DNA of 64,000 nt from Pseudomonas sp. MWU15-20650 (lineage in GTDB: Bacteria; Pseudomonadota; Gammaproteobacteria; Pseudomonadales; Pseudomonadaceae), in contig NZ_JALJFG010000008.1 of the NCBI RefSeq assembly GCF_023242475.1, forward strand, positions 1-64,000, in the 5' to 3' direction. The position numbers and the translations under genes are program-made. The number at the start of each line of letters is the position of its first letter. Position 1 is the stretch's first letter. Under the pieces are notes generated by a model. The model did not search any database. It was given only the letters and a program-made list of their open reading frames with translations, and had not been told where the DNA came from. Positions 37,242 to 46,160 of this stretch are shown here, in pieces.

Positions 37242-38000
37242 ATGAAACATGCAGTGTTAGCGGTGGGGCTGTTCCTGATGTCGTTGAGCGCTTATGCAGG
37301 GCCGGCGATCAACGTTGGGGTGGTCTATGACTATCTGGACGGCGACCGCAGCTCTTACCTCAAGCGGGTCTACAACGGCGGCACCAGTACCGCGTTTATC
37401 AAGGTCAATGTGCTGGAGATCGTCTACAACGCCGATGGCACGTCCAGGGAAGTGCCCGTCGCTTCGATGACCGACGCCAAAGGCAGCACCACCAATCGCG
37501 ACGGCCTGATGGCCAGCCCGGCGCGCCTGATCGTACCGGCCGGCGGGCGTCAGGGCACACGGTTGCTGTACATGGGCCTGCGAGACAAGGAGCGCTATTT
37601 CCGCCTGCGCTTCATTCCGGTGGTGCCGGAAAAGGAAGATGACTTTGCCGTGACCGATCAAGAGCGTGCCGAGTACAAGGACGCGCTGGCGGCCGGGGTC
37701 AATGTCATGGCGGGCTACGGCACGGTGTTTTTCGTCAGGCCCAAGGACACCCGTTTCGATACGCAAATCAGCGAGACCGCCAGCCAGTACACCCTGCGTA
37801 ATGCGGGCAACAGCGTGGTGGTGCTCGATGAGTTCCGCGATTGTTCGGTGGCGAAAAAGACCGACTGCGAGGCCACCACCAAGCACCACATCCTGCCCGG
37901 TCGCCAGTTGGTGCTCGAGAAAAAGCCGGAGCGCCAGTTCAACTTTCAGATGATTGAAGGCCGCGACAAAAAACCGATGACGGTCAACAGCAACGGGTGA
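37242..38000 (+). CDS. Periplasmic pilus chaperone, CS1 type
   Basis: The 252-residue protein has a signal peptide cleaved near AYA-GPA (residue about 19). Two immunoglobulin-like domains are expected. The family pattern includes SASPARLIVPAGG-like text (here MASPARLIVPAGGRQGTRL), YFRLRFIPVVPEKE and RNAGNSVVVLDEFRDC. It caps pilin and adhesin subunits in the periplasm and delivers them to the usher. AAGG lies 11 bases before the ATG. Its stop overlaps the minor pilin start. Confidence 0.9.
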   Translation: MKHAVLAVGLFLMSLSAYAGPAINVGVVYDYLDGDRSSYLKRVYNGGTSTAFIKVNVLEIVYNADGTSREVPVASMTDAKGSTTNRDGLMASPARLIVPAGGRQGTRLLYMGLRDKERYFRLRFIPVVPEKEDDFAVTDQERAEYKDALAAGVNVMAGYGTVFFVRPKDTRFDTQISETASQYTLRNAGNSVVVLDEFRDCSVAKKTDCEATTKHHILPGRQLVLEKKPERQFNFQMIEGRDKKPMTVNSNG

Positions 38001-38488
38001 TGACAATGTTCAAGCAACTGACAGCACTGGCGGTACTGATGACCCCTGTGTTCCTGGGCGAGCCGGCGCAGGCGTTCCAGGAACGCCACAGTTTCGATGT
38101 GTCGGTGACCATCCCGATCGAAGAAGCCTATGTACTGCCCTCCGAACCGGACTGGATGGGGCATGACCAAGTGCTGGCGTGGGACCTGGCGACGGCGCGG
38201 CTTGGCCGCTTGCGCAAGAACTTCGACGTCAAGAACATCAATGGCGGTGTGACCGCCCGCTTGGGCGACACACCGTACCTGCTGAGCGGGCGTAACCGTA
38301 TCGAGCTGCAGGTGTTGTTCAATCGCGTGCCGTTGACCCTGGATGCCACCCAGGTGCTCAGCGCCGAGGAGGCCCGGCCGGGCCGCCGCGCCGAACTGGA
38401 AATTGCCGCTATCGAACCACCCGACGGTTACCGGGGTGGAGAGTATTACGGCACGGTGCACTTGATGTTCGATTTCCCAGCGCCCTGA
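38000..38488 (+). CDS. CS1-type minor fimbrial subunit
   Basis: The product is about 162 residues. GTG 37997, ATG 38000 and ATG 38006 are possible starts; 38000 overlaps the chaperone stop (TGATG), while 38006 has GGG at better spacing. The signal peptide ends near AQA-FQE. The mature part aligns with the major pilin (FDVSVTIPIEEAYVLP, FDVKNINGGVTARLG) and ends YYGTVHLMFDFPAP. The gene stops at CCC-TGA (38483-38488). The +1 frame from that point continues as the second adhesin, so a fused product is conceivable. Confidence 0.87.
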   Translation: MTMFKQLTALAVLMTPVFLGEPAQAFQERHSFDVSVTIPIEEAYVLPSEPDWMGHDQVLAWDLATARLGRLRKNFDVKNINGGVTARLGDTPYLLSGRNRIELQVLFNRVPLTLDATQVLSAEEARPGRRAELEIAAIEPPDGYRGGEYYGTVHLMFDFPAP

Positions 38489-38501
38489 CCCCACCAACCC
38501 G

Positions 38502-39611
38502 ATGGTCAATAAGTTCCAGAACACCACCCCCCACAGTGGCATCTGTGCCTGGCACGTGCCGGCGCTGTGTGAGTCACTCAACACCTTCAGTATTCGTACC
38601 GATGCGTTGGCGTTCGACTCGATCACGCAAATCGAGGCGAACCACGAAGACCCGCGCCAAGGCGCGTACTTCAAGGTGCCCTCCGCCTGGCGCGACGTGC
38701 AGGTGACCCATGTCGCCACCGGCGAGCTTGAAACGGTGCAGATGCGCATCGCCGGCTTCGGTGGCCGATGGAGCTTGAGCGGTGGCGCGCGGGTAGGGGT
38801 GTGGTCCAACAATGGAAACTCCTGGGACTATCCCTGGCGTTACGGCATGGGGGCTTGCCGGGGCGTCGGCTACATCGCGGCCGCCAGTACTTACGCGCTG
38901 TACTTCTGGACCATTCCGGAAAATGCGGGGGCGTGCAATGTGGTCCCCAGCTTGCCTATTCCACGGATGAGGTATAACCCCGTCGAGTACGGTTATGAAC
39001 TCAAGACTCCCAACCCGCTGGGCATGGCCAGCGGTGAATATCGCGGCTCGGTCACGTACAGCATCGGGCCTGGCGGGGATTTTGACCTGGGCGATGTGAT
39101 GCTGCCCAACGACAACGTGTTGACCTTCAATTTCACCCTGTCGGTGGAGCACAACCTCAAGGTGGACCTGCCACCGGGAGGTAACCGCATCGAATTGCTG
39201 CCCGAAGGCGGCTGGCAAGCCTGGCTCAATCGCGGGCGGCAACCGGCGCGGCTGTTCCGTGACCAGACCTTCGTGATCTCTTCCAGCGGGCGTTTCAAGA
39301 TGCAGCTCGAATGCAGCCTGGCCGTCGGCAACACCTGCGGCCTGCGCAATGGTGCCGGTGATGAGGTGCCGCTGCAGGTCGGCGTGACCTTGCCCTTCGG
39401 CCTGCAAGACCAGTACGGCCAGGCCGTGAACAAGTTGCCTTTGCGCCTGGACGGTAGCGGCACCGAGCTGTTCCAGCCCGCTTATTACGTCAACAACCGC
39501 CCCGCCAGCCTGCACTTTGCCGTGGAGCGGGACGACGTCAAAGAAATGCTCAAACAGCCGGGCAGCACCTATACGGGGGTGGTGACTGTGATCTGGGATT
39601 CGGAGGTCTAG
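38502..39611 (+). CDS. Second CfaE/CblD-type tip adhesin, lacking start region and signal peptide
   Basis: The 369 residues from ATG 38502 align with copy 1 from its NPMVNKF onwards to the end (VVTVIWDSEV). Homology continues seven codons upstream of the ATG (RPDPTNP against RPDPSNP), where the frame runs into the 3' end of the minor pilin gene. No start codon with a ribosome site and no signal peptide are available. It is either a 5'-truncated copy, a silent donor for copy 1, or expressed by +1 frameshift from the minor pilin. The frame is otherwise intact for 1.1 kb, and the adhesin core (aligned to copy 1 residues 138-208) is divergent. Confidence 0.8.
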   Translation: MVNKFQNTTPHSGICAWHVPALCESLNTFSIRTDALAFDSITQIEANHEDPRQGAYFKVPSAWRDVQVTHVATGELETVQMRIAGFGGRWSLSGGARVGVWSNNGNSWDYPWRYGMGACRGVGYIAAASTYALYFWTIPENAGACNVVPSLPIPRMRYNPVEYGYELKTPNPLGMASGEYRGSVTYSIGPGGDFDLGDVMLPNDNVLTFNFTLSVEHNLKVDLPPGGNRIELLPEGGWQAWLNRGRQPARLFRDQTFVISSSGRFKMQLECSLAVGNTCGLRNGAGDEVPLQVGVTLPFGLQDQYGQAVNKLPLRLDGSGTELFQPAYYVNNRPASLHFAVERDDVKEMLKQPGSTYTGVVTVIWDSEV

Positions 39612-39616
39612 GCTGC

Positions 39617-39647
39617 CCGTCCCCCTCCCTGGCTGGGAGGGGGACGG
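39617..39647 (+). terminator. Hairpin ending the pilus operon
   Basis: CCGTCCCCCTCCC pairs with GGGAGGGGGACGG (13 bp, loop TGGCT), starting 6 bases after the adhesin stop. It has no T-run, so termination is likely but not classical. Confidence 0.6.
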
Positions 39648-39735
39648 CTATTGCAAGTTCTGACTCGATTGCCGCGAGCAAGTCCTCTATCAACCCGTCT
39701 TTTGGGGCGGCATGCATGCACCTCTGATCACGGCG

Positions 39736-42700
39736 TTATAACGCGGCGTTCAAACCCACGTCTTTTATCAGGGCATCAATCAAGTCATCCAGCGCTGAGT
39801 AACGTTTATTTTTCAACTGTGGCCAACGATCAATATAGAACTGCCCCTGAGCATTGGTTTGAATAGGGGTAGACACTATTTGCGCATTATTGGAGCGGTG
39901 GAGCAAAGTGGCTTGAGTCGGTAAAGCCTGTTGGTCAATCACGAAGTCACCGACCGATTGCAGCCGCGCTCGGGGCGAAGCCGTAGGGGTGAGAAGTGAC
40001 AAATGGACTTCTCTCTTGAGTGCCTCGATCAACTGTTCGACCGTCCGGTAGCGCTTATCGTCCAGATTCCAACGTTTAATGAAGAACTTATTACTGGCGT
40101 CCTGTTCAATACGCGTGCGAACAATCTCTTTGCTTTTGGAATAGTGGACCAACCAGGTCTCAAGAAAGGTAGGCCGCTCGATCAGGGCGTCGCCGATGTT
40201 TTTCAGCCGTGCACTCGGCAGGGACGCAGCGGAAGCAGGAGACATATACGCGTCGTCCTTAAGGGCCTGGCTCAGCTGTTCCAACGTTGTAAAACGTTTA
40301 TCTTTCAAGGGCGCAAACTCTTCAATAAAGAACTTCCCCGTGTCGTCAATTTTAATCGGGGTGCTCGTCTCCCCGCCGAGAATGGTGCGCGAGATCACGT
40401 TGGCTTCGGTGCTTGAGGGCTGCTCGATGAGGAAATCGTCGACGTTTCTCAGCCATGCGCGATCCGTTGCAGTTCGAGGGGACGGTGCTCGCATACCGGT
40501 AATACCGACGTGCAACTTGAAGTCACTGCGCAGGGCTTTAGTGCCGACGGAGCCCGGTTCGGGCCCGACGATAGTCCATCCTCCCTGCTGCAGGGGCAAT
40601 GCCTGGCTGGGGGGAACATCGAGTATCCTCAAGCTGACCGCATCCTGCAGTTGCGCGATGCCCGGTACACCCAGGAACGTATCGCAGTGGGAGTCCCCTA
40701 TGAGCGCTACCCAATTATGCGGGCCCTGTGCCAACTGGTCGGCCTTGATCACCTCATTGGCGAAATAGTTGAACAGGTTCGTGCGGGCGTTATCCGTGTA
40801 CAGGCCTTTAACGTGATAGCTCGCCGTACAGTCGAGCGCACGCACGCGAATACCCGCCTTGTTCGCGGCTTTGACCACATGGGTGTAAGTATGGTCTCCG
40901 GTATGATTGGGCATTTGGCGGGCATCTTGCGCTTTCAGATAACGTTTCAGATTTTTCGGCATTTTGTTCGTGAGGTTAAAAAGATCCAGCTCTGCCTGAT
41001 GCAAATCGGTGAGCAGGTGCTCCAGGTACAATGTCTTGACGCCCTCCTGCTTCAACAGCTCCATGTACTTGATCAGGGCCTGTTTGCTGTAGGTATGAGC
41101 ATGGACTTCGCCGATGACGAGTCCTCGTATCTTTGTATACAGTTGCTTGATAAACGCCTCCTCACTGGTCGCCGTGGCAAGGTCGGCGAAATCGGGGCGT
41201 GGCCGTGGCGTGTAAGCGGAAAACGCTGTTTGGGCGGCTTCACTCAAGCGAGTGCGTGTTTGCTTGAACGCCTGGAATGCCGAATAGTAGGGGGTTCCAG
41301 CGTTAGGTGGGACGGTCGTATCAAAGCTATCAACCTTACGCACCATCTCGTCCAGGTCCGGTTTAAACGACGCGGACAAATCAAACTCACTGTAATGAGA
41401 GGGCGATGGGGGGACCTGTACCGCTTTTGAGGGGCCGGCCGTCGGTAAGGTTTGGGCGGTTGTGGCCATTGTCAGCCTGTAATCACCCCGGGACAGCGCG
41501 GTGGAAGATGTATCAAGCACGACCTCTCCTACCTGGCCAGGTGGAACGTCATCCACACGCAGGGCGATGACATCCTGCAAATCGGCCAGGCCCGGCACCT
41601 CGTCGGTACTGCCTATGCGATTGTGTTCAACCAGGGCAATCCAACCCTCATCGGGATTTTTTTGTGCAAGGGCTTTGTGGGAATAAAAGTTTCTGAGTTG
41701 GCTGCTGCGCGGGATAAACCGTTCTTTGTCTGAAAGCTCCAGCACATGCTCCATATGATAGGAGCTCGAGGCGTCCACGCCGTCGATCGCGACCTTGTGC
41801 TTGTGGGCTTCAAGCATCAGCTTACGGTAGGTAAACGGCGCATCCGCGCCCCAGCCCAAGCTTGCATCGACCCGCGCCAAATGGTCCTCGACCCGTTTCA
41901 AGGCATGCGCAAGGTTGCCCTTGGTTTCGCCGTTGATGATCTTGAGTTTGGTACGGAAAACATCCGCCGGCAGGTTTTCGATGTACACACGCTTTAGCCC
42001 TTGCGCTGCCAAGGCCTGCATCTCTTCGATCAACACCTGCTTACCGGCAACGCTGGTGTTGGACGCGCCAATGATCAGCCCCTTCTTCAGGGGGAACAGG
42101 GTGGCAAGTACGGTAGACGGGTTGGAGTCCGGTGCCAGTGCCGGCAAACCGGTGCGGTCCGGGCGTGCTGGAGGCGAGGCGTAAAGCGCCTGCGCATCTT
42201 CAGTCAGGTGTTTCACCTGATTGGGATAGCTCTCACGTAGAGGCTTCAAATCAAAATGGGCCCCTTCACGTACGCCCTGCGCAATAACGTCATCCGGATG
42301 GTTGACGACGTTGCGCACATATTCAAGGTTGAGCGCGGATCTGAAATACTTACCTTGCTCGGATGCAATCTCGTAGCGCGCCAGTGGCTGGTCCACCTCC
42401 TCCTGGAGTACCGTATACGTCTTTCTGCGTCCGCCTGCCTCAAACCCGGAGCGTACCCAATGGCCATCGGTGTTTTTGTTGACCCAACGTGCAGTCGACC
42501 GCATTTGCCCGGTGACGGGGTCATGGCGAAACAGCAGATGCCGCCCCAGAGAATCCTGTGTGTTCTTGACCCAGAACGGATGGCCATCGAACAGCACCGG
42601 TTTCATTCCGGCAGTAATGCCAGGGTCGATATCGTTGATCAGCGTGGCCTGCTGTATCGCTTTAGTAACCGGTCTGACAGACAGTGTGTTGAAAGGGCCT

Positions 42701-45700
42701 TTTAGAGCCGGGCGAAAGTCAAACAACACAGCACCGCCCACATTGGCCAGGTAGCCGATGTAGTGTCTCAAGGCCCCGGCCATGTCACCCTGTTGGTAGG
42801 CACTGATGGCGAGCATCGCGTCCTTGAACGCCAGCAAGCCGCCCAGGCCCAGGCTCAACACGGGAAAAGGGATGGTGGCGATGGCGGTGACCAGTTCGAC
42901 GCACGTCCACAGAATTCCCATGATCATTTCCGTGCGATTGACCGTGGTGGCAACCACATCATCGATTTTGCGCTGCAATACCATGTTGTAGAAATCATTG
43001 CGTGGGTCGGTCACGGTGGTGTGCGGGGTTGTCGTGTCATAGCGCGCCGGGCTTGGGGTCGTACGGTCAATCGTTTCGGGTAATCCATCACGGGCAGTCT
43101 TCAGAAACGCTCCGATCCGTACCTGGGATTGGACCGGCGCCCGACCCTGCAGGTAATCGGATACACCGTCGACTTTTTTCAGCCAGTAGTTGAACAGCTT
43201 CGCCTCACGAAAGCCGATGCCATCAGGTGCGTTGGGGGTGTAGAGCAACACCGGGTTGGCTGCATGGCTGAACAGGTAGTTGCCGATCACCCAATCGCCG
43301 TCAAGGGTCAGTCGATGGACCTGATAAGTGGAGCGGGTCGTGACCGCTGTGTCACCCAGGCTGTCGATGGCGCGCTCCAGCCAGGCCAAGTCGACCCGGG
43401 CGATATGGCCACGCAGGCAGCTATCCAGCGCCGCGTGTTTCATCTGCAGTTGCGTGATCGCCAAGGTGGCGTCGCGCCGCTTGGCGTAACCGGGGCTGCT
43501 CGCGCTTTGCAATTTGGCGCGAACTTCGTCGGTGTAGCGTTGACCGATCCATACACCGGTCACCGAGCGTGACACGTTTTGCGGGGTCAGGCGGCTCAGG
43601 TCGACGCCCACCGGCCCGCTGAACGTCGCCGAGGTGGAGAATTTCGGGTCGATGAACCCGACGTTATCCGTGTAGCCGTCTCGGTACAGCCGTGTATAGG
43701 TGATGGGCTTGGGCTTGCCGCCCAGCAGCGGCCAGGGCGCCGAAACGTAGACGGTGTCCGGGTCAATATCATTTTTAGGGCGACCCAGCAGCGTGTTCAG
43801 GCTGAGTTTGGCTTTATCGTGCAAATAGGCATTGAACGTAATGAATTTCGCTTCGGAGTCGGGCAGGTTGTTATAGACGCGCAAGGCACCTGCGGCCGCT
43901 TCGGCAAGGCTGGTCAACCGGGTTCGGTCTTCCGGTTTCGCCGAGCGATACCAGGGCGGGGTGGTGTATTCATAGTCGTCCTGTGCTGCGCTTTGCGAAT
44001 GCATGACCATGGCGTCCAGGCACATCGTGTGGGAGCACAAAGGGCCAAATGTCACCTCCTCGTGTTCCTTTGCGTCGGGCGTGAAGCCTAACCCTGCGAG
44101 GAACGTGCTCATCTTCGGCCGAAAACGCAGCGGGCATTGCTCCAGCAGGTAGTCGCTCATGGTCCGGCCCTTTAACCGGGTTTTGTCATCGACCCAACCG
44201 ATGATATGCGCCTGGCATTCGCGCTCGGTGGTGAAGGCCAGGAACTGTCGCTCGCGTGGCGAATCCGGGGTGCACAGCAGCAAGCGTCGGACTTGGCCGG
44301 TGGCATCTTCCTCGCGCAATAACCACAGGTCTTTGAGTTGCGCGCCATGCAGCAGCACGGTTTGCGCGCGCAGGCGCGGGTTCGTACCGGCTCGCAACGC
44401 TTGGAACAGGGCGTGGTCTGCCTGGCTCAGGTCGCCTCGCAAACGAGCGATAAAGGCAAGCAACACCAGGCGATGATCAAACAGGTCGCGAGTAGCCTTT
44501 TTTAATTCAGCCTTGACCTGCATTTCTTTTTGTAGCGCGGCAAAGTCCAGGCGTGGTTGCAGGCCATATTCGCGGAGGATGTCGAGCAGGCTCTGCGCAT
44601 CCAGAACGGCATGGTCGCCTTGCAGGGCCGCGCCCGCATACGTCAGGGTGGTATGGGTCAGAAAGTCAGAGCCGGGCAACTCGTCGCCGGTATGTAGCCC
44701 TTCATAGCTTAACTGCACCAGATTACGTGTTTGCTCATAGGTGCCGACATTGGCGACGTTGCGTCGGGTGGTGATGTTCAGGTGGCTCGGGTCCAGGTCG
44801 TGGATTTCCAGCGCTTCGTCCAGATACTCGGTCAACTGGAAATTCGCCAGCGCTTGAGGTGACGCGGCAGGCCCCAGTAGCTCGATATACGTTGCCCGGG
44901 CCTGGTTGTAATCGAGTATGAAACGACTCAGGGTGTCCTGGTCCGCCGCAGCCGCGTTGCGATACCACTCCGGCAGGCTGTTATAGACGCTGCGCTCCAG
45001 CAGCTGTTGGCGCCGGAACGCCAAGCGTGACGACACGTCTGGCAGTGCCGCCTTCACCGCGTTGTCCAATGCTGACTGGAGCAGCGTTGCCTCGTGCAGC
45101 GGGTTTTCAACCAGGCTCAATGCCAGTTCGATGTCCTGGCTGCGCTTGTCGATGATCGCGTTGTAGGTATGTTCAAACAGTGGCTCGCCGTCAATGGGCA
45201 GCAATTGCAATGGCCAGATATCGACGACGTCCAGCGCTTGATAACGCACCGGCAAGTGTTGACAGAACTCCTCGTGACCTGCCGGCAACGCCAGCGTCGC
45301 CTTGAGTCGCTGGTCGAGCTGCGCCAGCGAGTCGAAGGCCTCCAGACCTCGGTTTGGGGTGAATAACAAGACCTGGCCGAGGTCTTTTCCCGACGTCAGG
45401 TTATCCACAACCGGGCTGGATTTGTGCGTAAGCACAAAGGCCCCGGCAAACTCCACGGTTTTATCTTGGTAGCTGAAGTTGAGCGAGTACATGCCCGGCC
45501 TGAAGGTTGGGCCCAGGGAGCAGTCTTCAATCATGCGTTGTTGGGCAGCAGACAATAGGTAGTCACGCGCATCGAGCTTGGCCTGCTGTTCCAGTGCGTC
45601 AAGACCGGCCGTTTGCGTGAGATAGCTCTTGCGCCCTTGACCGTCTATCGTGCTGGTTTCGTCCAGGATTTTCAGGTGTTTGTTCAGGTCGGATTTGAGC

Positions 45701-45993
45701 GTTGCGAGCAGTGTTTTACCGGTTTCCTGGGTGAGGTCTGCCTCCTTCAATGTCTCGAAATGACGGCGTGCCTGATTCAGAAACAGTGTGTTGGCTGCGG
45801 CCAGGGTAGTGTCCAGTGCCTCCAGCGCCAGCAGTTCGGCTGGCAATACGACGGGAGGCTTGGCTTGAGCGCGCAGGCCTGAGTCGATTTCAAGCAGGTG
45901 GCCGCGTATTTCTTGAAGCGTCGGTGTTGTTGCTGGGGGGGAGGATGTGCTCATTGGCATTGTCCGTATGCTGGTGGAATGAACTATCAGCAT
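39736..45993 (-). CDS. Giant dermonecrotic-toxin-like effector with tandem TIKI/ChaN-like domains and three C-terminal repeats
   Basis: The 2085-residue protein has no signal peptide. Residues about 1-1000 carry DUF6543-type modules with LLFTPNRGLEAF (about 200) and LLYTPNAPDG (about 915). Hydrophobic helices lie near 1010-1080. Two related domains follow: about 1300-1500 (degenerate, GASN at 1309-1312) and about 1620-1815 (GEVH with Glu1629/His1631 and DSH with His1769), resembling the TIKI/EreA/ChaN/PMT-C2 fold. Three 76-82-residue repeats (1847, 1929, 2010 to the end) close it. The likely role is a host-directed effector or toxin; the secretion route is unknown. It lies third on the strand after two similar genes, with a 167-base gap. 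Confidence 0.8.
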   Translation of the reverse strand: MLIVHSTSIRTMPMSTSSPPATTPTLQEIRGHLLEIDSGLRAQAKPPVVLPAELLALEALDTTLAAANTLFLNQARRHFETLKEADLTQETGKTLLATLKSDLNKHLKILDETSTIDGQGRKSYLTQTAGLDALEQQAKLDARDYLLSAAQQRMIEDCSLGPTFRPGMYSLNFSYQDKTVEFAGAFVLTHKSSPVVDNLTSGKDLGQVLLFTPNRGLEAFDSLAQLDQRLKATLALPAGHEEFCQHLPVRYQALDVVDIWPLQLLPIDGEPLFEHTYNAIIDKRSQDIELALSLVENPLHEATLLQSALDNAVKAALPDVSSRLAFRRQQLLERSVYNSLPEWYRNAAAADQDTLSRFILDYNQARATYIELLGPAASPQALANFQLTEYLDEALEIHDLDPSHLNITTRRNVANVGTYEQTRNLVQLSYEGLHTGDELPGSDFLTHTTLTYAGAALQGDHAVLDAQSLLDILREYGLQPRLDFAALQKEMQVKAELKKATRDLFDHRLVLLAFIARLRGDLSQADHALFQALRAGTNPRLRAQTVLLHGAQLKDLWLLREEDATGQVRRLLLCTPDSPRERQFLAFTTERECQAHIIGWVDDKTRLKGRTMSDYLLEQCPLRFRPKMSTFLAGLGFTPDAKEHEEVTFGPLCSHTMCLDAMVMHSQSAAQDDYEYTTPPWYRSAKPEDRTRLTSLAEAAAGALRVYNNLPDSEAKFITFNAYLHDKAKLSLNTLLGRPKNDIDPDTVYVSAPWPLLGGKPKPITYTRLYRDGYTDNVGFIDPKFSTSATFSGPVGVDLSRLTPQNVSRSVTGVWIGQRYTDEVRAKLQSASSPGYAKRRDATLAITQLQMKHAALDSCLRGHIARVDLAWLERAIDSLGDTAVTTRSTYQVHRLTLDGDWVIGNYLFSHAANPVLLYTPNAPDGIGFREAKLFNYWLKKVDGVSDYLQGRAPVQSQVRIGAFLKTARDGLPETIDRTTPSPARYDTTTPHTTVTDPRNDFYNMVLQRKIDDVVATTVNRTEMIMGILWTCVELVTAIATIPFPVLSLGLGGLLAFKDAMLAISAYQQGDMAGALRHYIGYLANVGGAVLFDFRPALKGPFNTLSVRPVTKAIQQATLINDIDPGITAGMKPVLFDGHPFWVKNTQDSLGRHLLFRHDPVTGQMRSTARWVNKNTDGHWVRSGFEAGGRRKTYTVLQEEVDQPLARYEIASEQGKYFRSALNLEYVRNVVNHPDDVIAQGVREGAHFDLKPLRESYPNQVKHLTEDAQALYASPPARPDRTGLPALAPDSNPSTVLATLFPLKKGLIIGASNTSVAGKQVLIEEMQALAAQGLKRVYIENLPADVFRTKLKIINGETKGNLAHALKRVEDHLARVDASLGWGADAPFTYRKLMLEAHKHKVAIDGVDASSSYHMEHVLELSDKERFIPRSSQLRNFYSHKALAQKNPDEGWIALVEHNRIGSTDEVPGLADLQDVIALRVDDVPPGQVGEVVLDTSSTALSRGDYRLTMATTAQTLPTAGPSKAVQVPPSPSHYSEFDLSASFKPDLDEMVRKVDSFDTTVPPNAGTPYYSAFQAFKQTRTRLSEAAQTAFSAYTPRPRPDFADLATATSEEAFIKQLYTKIRGLVIGEVHAHTYSKQALIKYMELLKQEGVKTLYLEHLLTDLHQAELDLFNLTNKMPKNLKRYLKAQDARQMPNHTGDHTYTHVVKAANKAGIRVRALDCTASYHVKGLYTDNARTNLFNYFANEVIKADQLAQGPHNWVALIGDSHCDTFLGVPGIAQLQDAVSLRILDVPPSQALPLQQGGWTIVGPEPGSVGTKALRSDFKLHVGITGMRAPSPRTATDRAWLRNVDDFLIEQPSSTEANVISRTILGGETSTPIKIDDTGKFFIEEFAPLKDKRFTTLEQLSQALKDDAYMSPASAASLPSARLKNIGDALIERPTFLETWLVHYSKSKEIVRTRIEQDASNKFFIKRWNLDDKRYRTVEQLIEALKREVHLSLLTPTASPRARLQSVGDFVIDQQALPTQATLLHRSNNAQIVSTPIQTNAQGQFYIDRWPQLKNKRYSALDDLIDALIKDVGLNAAL

Positions 45994-46160
45994 GCGGTGG
46001 GGGCGGGTGGTGTCGGCGGTAACTATTCAGGGTACGGGTCAGGGTACGGGTCAAGGTCTCGCCGGGAATGACTGGCGCTTCAACCGAAAAGAGTCGGGTA
46101 GGGCTCCCTTGCCTTGGGGCCGAATTGGGCTGGCAAGGGAGGCGTCGCTCCGGGCCGTGT

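Noticed and set aside
46020..46050. Direct repeat AGGGTACGGGTC twice upstream of the 2085-residue gene
   Set aside because: Only two short copies; too little to call a binding site.
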